Virus record (IMG/VR): IMGVR_UViG_3300013101_000079
Location: 1 to 25,427 of that record
DNA from: a virus
Strand: one strand, 5' to 3'
Length of the DNA stretch: 25,427 bases
This document shows positions 22,174 to 25,427 of this stretch, in pieces. Both the position numbers and the translations under genes were made by a program. The notes below the pieces were generated by a model. It saw nothing but the letters and a program-made list of their open reading frames with translations. It ran no database searches and was not told where the DNA came from. Each line of letters begins with the position of its first letter. Positions within the stretch are counted from its first letter, which is position 1.

Positions 22174-24626
22174 CCTACTGAGTCAAAACCCATTGACATA
22201 TTCTGGGCCTTGAGCTGTTCACGGTACTTGTCGATCTGCAGTTTAGCAGCGTCGAAGTAGTCACGGCTACGGCGAGTCTGCTCATCCATCTGCAGTGTGG
22301 CCATAAGGTTTTCGCGCTCCGAGCTGATACTGGCATTAAGTTTTTCGTACTCAAGGCCTTCCTTACTGGCGATTTCTATCAGCTTGGTCTCACGCCTGAT
22401 CAGTTCCTTCTGCATGTCGTGCTCCCGGTCACGTTCTTTGTCCTGAAGCTCAGCGTACTTCAACTCCAGCTTCATAATCTCAGCGTGGTCGATAACCTCC
22501 ATGTCGCGAGAGCCTGATTCCTGCGCCCGGGTCTGTTCGGACTGTGCCTTCGCGTTGTTAAGGTTCGTCTCAGACTCCAGCTTGGCAACCTCTGCCTGCT
22601 GAATGGGGTCAGGCTGAACATTGGCAGCGTCGGCCTCCTTCTGCTCTGGCGATTTTACCAACGTGTCAACAGGGATTTCGAGGAAGCTGAGGTAAATCCT
22701 GTACAGCTCCTCCATATCCAACCCGGCCTTAAGCTCAGGGTCTCCGAGAGCCATCTGAAGCAGCATCTGTACATGCTGGGCTTGGGTGTCTTTGACGAGT
22801 AGGTGGCTTGCGCCCCTGACTTCAACTTGGAAGTCGCCCTTAATATCTTCCTCGTCGCTCTCCATGAACCATTGATACAGGCCTGTTATCAACCCGTTGG
22901 TAATGTTGTCGTCCCAAGCATGGGCAGACTGGCGCTGCACAATGTTGGTCTGGTTCATGATGGTAATCTGTGCAGCGCCTGACAGCCCTTGCTGCTGGCT
23001 GCTGGCCTGTCCGTCGCCAAGCATCAGCGGCAGGTTGGTGTTGGTGTCAGCGTTCTGCAGCGCCTGCTGGTACACCGGCATCGTGGTGTTCACGGTGGAC
23101 GGGATAATAATGGCGTCAATGGCCTGCTTCATCGGCACGTCGACGTCGTTCTTGTACCAAAGTTTCGGCCCGTTGATGTGGTACGACTTGTCGGCTGGGA
23201 TTAGAACACCCTTCTCGACGGCGATCTGTGGCCCAGCACTCACGCTCACGTTGTGGAGTATGCTGCTCCACACCATGTCGATAACGTACTGATCATCACG
23301 CATCACGAACGGGACACCGAAGCCGAAAATGCTGGTCTCGTCTTCCTCGTAGTTCCACACCCGATACGGGAGTGTCGAGGTGGCTTCAAGCGGGGCCATG
23401 TCAACCCGGAGAACAATGTTATCGGCAAACCATACGGCACCGTAGTAGCTGGTCAGTTCATCTTCTTCTTCAATAGGGAACCCCATCTGACGCAGGACTT
23501 CTGCATCGATAACGCCCTCGTACTCCCACACGGCATAGGTATTCTCATACCTCGACATGTTGTGATTGGTGATAGCGGCCCGCTTCGAGAGGATGCCTTC
23601 GACTTGGCCCAACGAGGGGCGTGTCTTGAGCAGCTTGGAGGTCTGGTCAGGGTAAAACCCGTGGCTTTCCACCATCTGCTGCAGTTGGGTTCGCGAGAGT
23701 AGATGAAGCTCGAACGCGTGCTCGGCTTCTTCAATGCACCGGGCGCGTTGCGGGAAAAACATCCACGGTGAGACTCGGGCCACACCGGGAACCTTGACCT
23801 TCTCAACCTTGAGTACAGCAATCTCGCCTTCGTCGTCACGCTGATTGTCGTAGGAACGCTTGATCTGGTACCGGACATACGGGCCTTTTATGATCCCTGT
23901 GCCGAGCTTGCACCCGTCCATGATCACACTGCGTCCCATCTTCGGGTACCTGTTCTCTGACAACACGTCGCGAATACGCTGCTGCATCTTGCGGCACCGG
24001 CGATGAGATACTTTCTGTGCCAGCTCGTCGTAATTTAGTTCTTCCATTGGGGGTGGGGGTGGAGCCTGCTGGCCCTGCGGCATACGGGGAGCCATTGGCC
24101 CGCCTTGCTCGCCCATGCCCATCTGGTCGGGAGGCATGGCCGCCATTAACGCCTGCTCGGGAGGGGCACCGCCCGCCTGTTCTGGTGGGGCGTTTGCGGC
24201 TTGCTCCTTCTTGTATTCTTCCATGATCAAATTCATGGGAACATCAGGATAGGGTGAGGGATAGATTGCCCAGTTGGGCATGTTGGTTGGGAACAGCATG
24301 TCGCCGATTCTTGCCGACGCGATGCGAGTCTTACTTCTGGTTTTGTTATCGACTGCGCTGCCTCTGGAGTTACTTCGAGATGTACGGTCGTAGCCTGCTG
24401 TAATGTCTTCCTTGTCCCAGCCGCCTTCAGGCAAGCCCCAATACTGAGCTTCGTCAGCCAGCATCCTATTCTCTACTGAGGTCTTGTCGGAAATGGCCTT
24501 GCCAAGCTCCGTGGTTAATTCCCGCGTCAACCCGCTGAACATTTCGTCGCGGCGTTCAACCGAGCGCAACTTCTTTTCCTGTTCCTCTACGGAGATTTCT
24601 TCGACTGTTTCGGCCTGATCTTTCAC
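22170..24626 (-). CDS. Portal protein (head-tail connector)
   Basis: The 818-residue product forms the dodecameric portal through which DNA is packaged and ejected. It directly follows the terminase gene, and its length matches large podophage portals such as that of P22. Supporting segments are SKTRIASARIGDMLFPT, MDGCKLGTGIIKGPYV, VSPWMFFPQ, a stem-like helix FVMRDDQYVIDMVWSSILH, and a central Gln/Asn region. A low-complexity insert rich in Pro, Gly, Gln and Met (about 145-195) interrupts the N-terminal part. The C-terminal 140 residues form a long charged coiled coil, reminiscent of the P22 portal barrel. I chose GTG 24626: GGAG lies six bases upstream and the start overlaps the terminase stop as GTGA. 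Portal identity is well supported by order; the fine domain limits are approximate. Confidence 0.87.
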   Translation of the reverse strand: MKDQAETVEEISVEEQEKKLRSVERRDEMFSGLTRELTTELGKAISDKTSVENRMLADEAQYWGLPEGGWDKEDITAGYDRTSRSNSRGSAVDNKTRSKTRIASARIGDMLFPTNMPNWAIYPSPYPDVPMNLIMEEYKKEQAANAPPEQAGGAPPEQALMAAMPPDQMGMGEQGGPMAPRMPQGQQAPPPPPMEELNYDELAQKVSHRRCRKMQQRIRDVLSENRYPKMGRSVIMDGCKLGTGIIKGPYVRYQIKRSYDNQRDDEGEIAVLKVEKVKVPGVARVSPWMFFPQRARCIEEAEHAFELHLLSRTQLQQMVESHGFYPDQTSKLLKTRPSLGQVEGILSKRAAITNHNMSRYENTYAVWEYEGVIDAEVLRQMGFPIEEEDELTSYYGAVWFADNIVLRVDMAPLEATSTLPYRVWNYEEDETSIFGFGVPFVMRDDQYVIDMVWSSILHNVSVSAGPQIAVEKGVLIPADKSYHINGPKLWYKNDVDVPMKQAIDAIIIPSTVNTTMPVYQQALQNADTNTNLPLMLGDGQASSQQQGLSGAAQITIMNQTNIVQRQSAHAWDDNITNGLITGLYQWFMESDEEDIKGDFQVEVRGASHLLVKDTQAQHVQMLLQMALGDPELKAGLDMEELYRIYLSFLEIPVDTLVKSPEQKEADAANVQPDPIQQAEVAKLESETNLNNAKAQSEQTRAQESGSRDMEVIDHAEIMKLELKYAELQDKERDREHDMQKELIRRETKLIEIASKEGLEYEKLNASISSERENLMATLQMDEQTRRSRDYFDAAKLQIDKYREQLKAQNMSMGFDSVG

Positions 24627-25427
24627 ACTGCTCTCCGGTTTCCGTAGAAGTTAACTTCTCTTATATTATCATCACTTGAGGAACCACGTGCTTCGGTCTC
24701 AGTTTTAGCGTACTTCAACCCTGTCAACGCGTAGCGAAGGGAGTCAATCAGATCGTCGAACCTGTCTACAACCTTACCGTTTTTATCGCGGTGGTATCGC
24801 CTGAGTTCTTCAAGTAGTCGAGGGCAGGTCTCAAGGATTTTCAGCCTGCCCTCGGTCATGCGTTCCTGAATCAACATGATTCCAGACTCAATGCTGCCCG
24901 GGCCTTTTATGGCTCGCTTGAGCTTGAGTCCATGCTTCTTGTAAATATTAATCATCTTGTCACCGTCGGCCTGATTGGTGCCTGCGGTTTCTGAGATTCC
25001 GATCATCCATTTCCCTCGGGCGTTGATGGCTCCAACATGCACGGCGGGTGAGGCCTTGGCCTCCCGGTGCTCCGAGTAAACATAGATGGTGTCCGTCTCA
25101 CGATCATGGGCCAGCCACAACGCAGCAGTTGGATGCACCCAGCCAAAATCCAGCCCATATATTCTGGGCCAGTACTTCGGAATTTCCGTGGCCCGAATAG
25201 TGTAGCTGTCTGGGTCAGTGGTAAACACCGCGCCCGTCCCCAACTGGGGTTCCCCGAAGCGCCTCGCTCTCAACTCGTGGGGCTTGTACCGACGCTTCAT
25301 GTCGTCGATCATGGCCTTGGTAATATGGGCTACATCATCCCACCAGATATTGATGGTGAACACGGTGCCGTCTTTGGCCCGAGCCATTAAATCCTGAACC
25401 AACGGGGTCTCGCCCTTCAGCGGGGTA
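24623..25427 (-). CDS. terL: Terminase large subunit, C-terminal part (5' end outside the window)
   Basis: The frame is open to the right edge, so only about the last 268 residues are present. It begins TPLKGETPLV, the coupling-motif region at the end of the ATPase domain. The RNase H-like nuclease follows: GLDFGWVHPTAALWLAHD carries the first catalytic Asp, ISETAGTNQADGDK the second acidic position (Glu here), and RFDDLIDSLRYALTG the last Asp pair. It cuts concatemeric DNA and, with the missing ATPase part, drives it into the procapsid through the portal encoded next. A TTG at 25402 is internal, not a start. The stop TGA overlaps the portal GTG. Confidence 0.9.
   Translation of the reverse strand, partial: TPLKGETPLVQDLMARAKDGTVFTINIWWDDVAHITKAMIDDMKRRYKPHELRARRFGEPQLGTGAVFTTDPDSYTIRATEIPKYWPRIYGLDFGWVHPTAALWLAHDRETDTIYVYSEHREAKASPAVHVGAINARGKWMIGISETAGTNQADGDKMINIYKKHGLKLKRAIKGPGSIESGIMLIQERMTEGRLKILETCPRLLEELRRYHRDKNGKVVDRFDDLIDSLRYALTGLKYAKTETEARGSSSDDNIREVNFYGNRRAV

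Noticed and set aside
1-25427. Prophage or lysogeny signs (integrase, repressor, attachment site), tRNA genes, CRISPR arrays
   Set aside because: None seen on either strand; this does not exclude them elsewhere in the genome.

Overview
The window is a stretch of a tailed double-stranded DNA phage genome, most likely a podovirus (short tail) infecting a Gram-negative bacterium. The basis is a leftward cistron series in the classic virion order: terminase large subunit (partial), portal, small coiled-coil protein, scaffold, N4-gp56-type major capsid protein, tail adaptor, very large tail-nozzle-like protein, then a string of virion or ejection proteins, including a giant protein with an N-terminal lytic transglycosylase domain. 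There is no tape measure, tail sheath or tail-tube gene. I see no integrase, repressor, tRNA, CRISPR array or insertion sequence, and no host gene.

Layout. Positions 1-57 hold the 3' end of a rightward gene whose acidic, Phe-ending C-terminus resembles a single-stranded DNA-binding protein. A hairpin terminator (75-102) follows; its U-tract is on the minus strand. Positions 135-3401 encode a rightward primase-helicase. From 3398 to the right end every gene is on the minus strand and is read right to left. Read in that direction, packaging and head genes (terminase, portal, small protein, scaffold, capsid) run from 25427 to 19802. A 9-bp hairpin terminator follows the capsid gene (about 19735-19763). 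Head-completion and tail genes come next (19712-14912), followed by small virion and ejection proteins (14908-10507), the giant ejection protein (10503-5896), its in-frame continuation (5871-4084) and a Pro/Gln/Gly-rich protein (4084-3398). Genes are tightly packed, mostly with overlapping stop and start codons (GTGA, ATGA, TGATG, TAATG), which indicates translational coupling. No gene-free stretch exceeds 300 bases.

How it works together. Terminase packages DNA through the portal into a capsid built on the scaffold. The adaptor and nozzle complete the short tail. The proteins from 14908 down to 3398 look like the internal or ejected set that carries DNA through the envelope. The most unusual point is that the giant ejection protein and the next ORF share one reading frame, separated only by an amber codon (5896-5898) inside what reads as a continuous polyvalent-protein region. 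Together they would make about 2139 residues: transglycosylase, two tandem GNAT-like acetyltransferase domains, clamp-motif-like linkers and an LPD38-like C-terminal part. The other two amber-terminated genes in the window both have another stop within three codons, so all three ambers would tolerate TAG being decoded.
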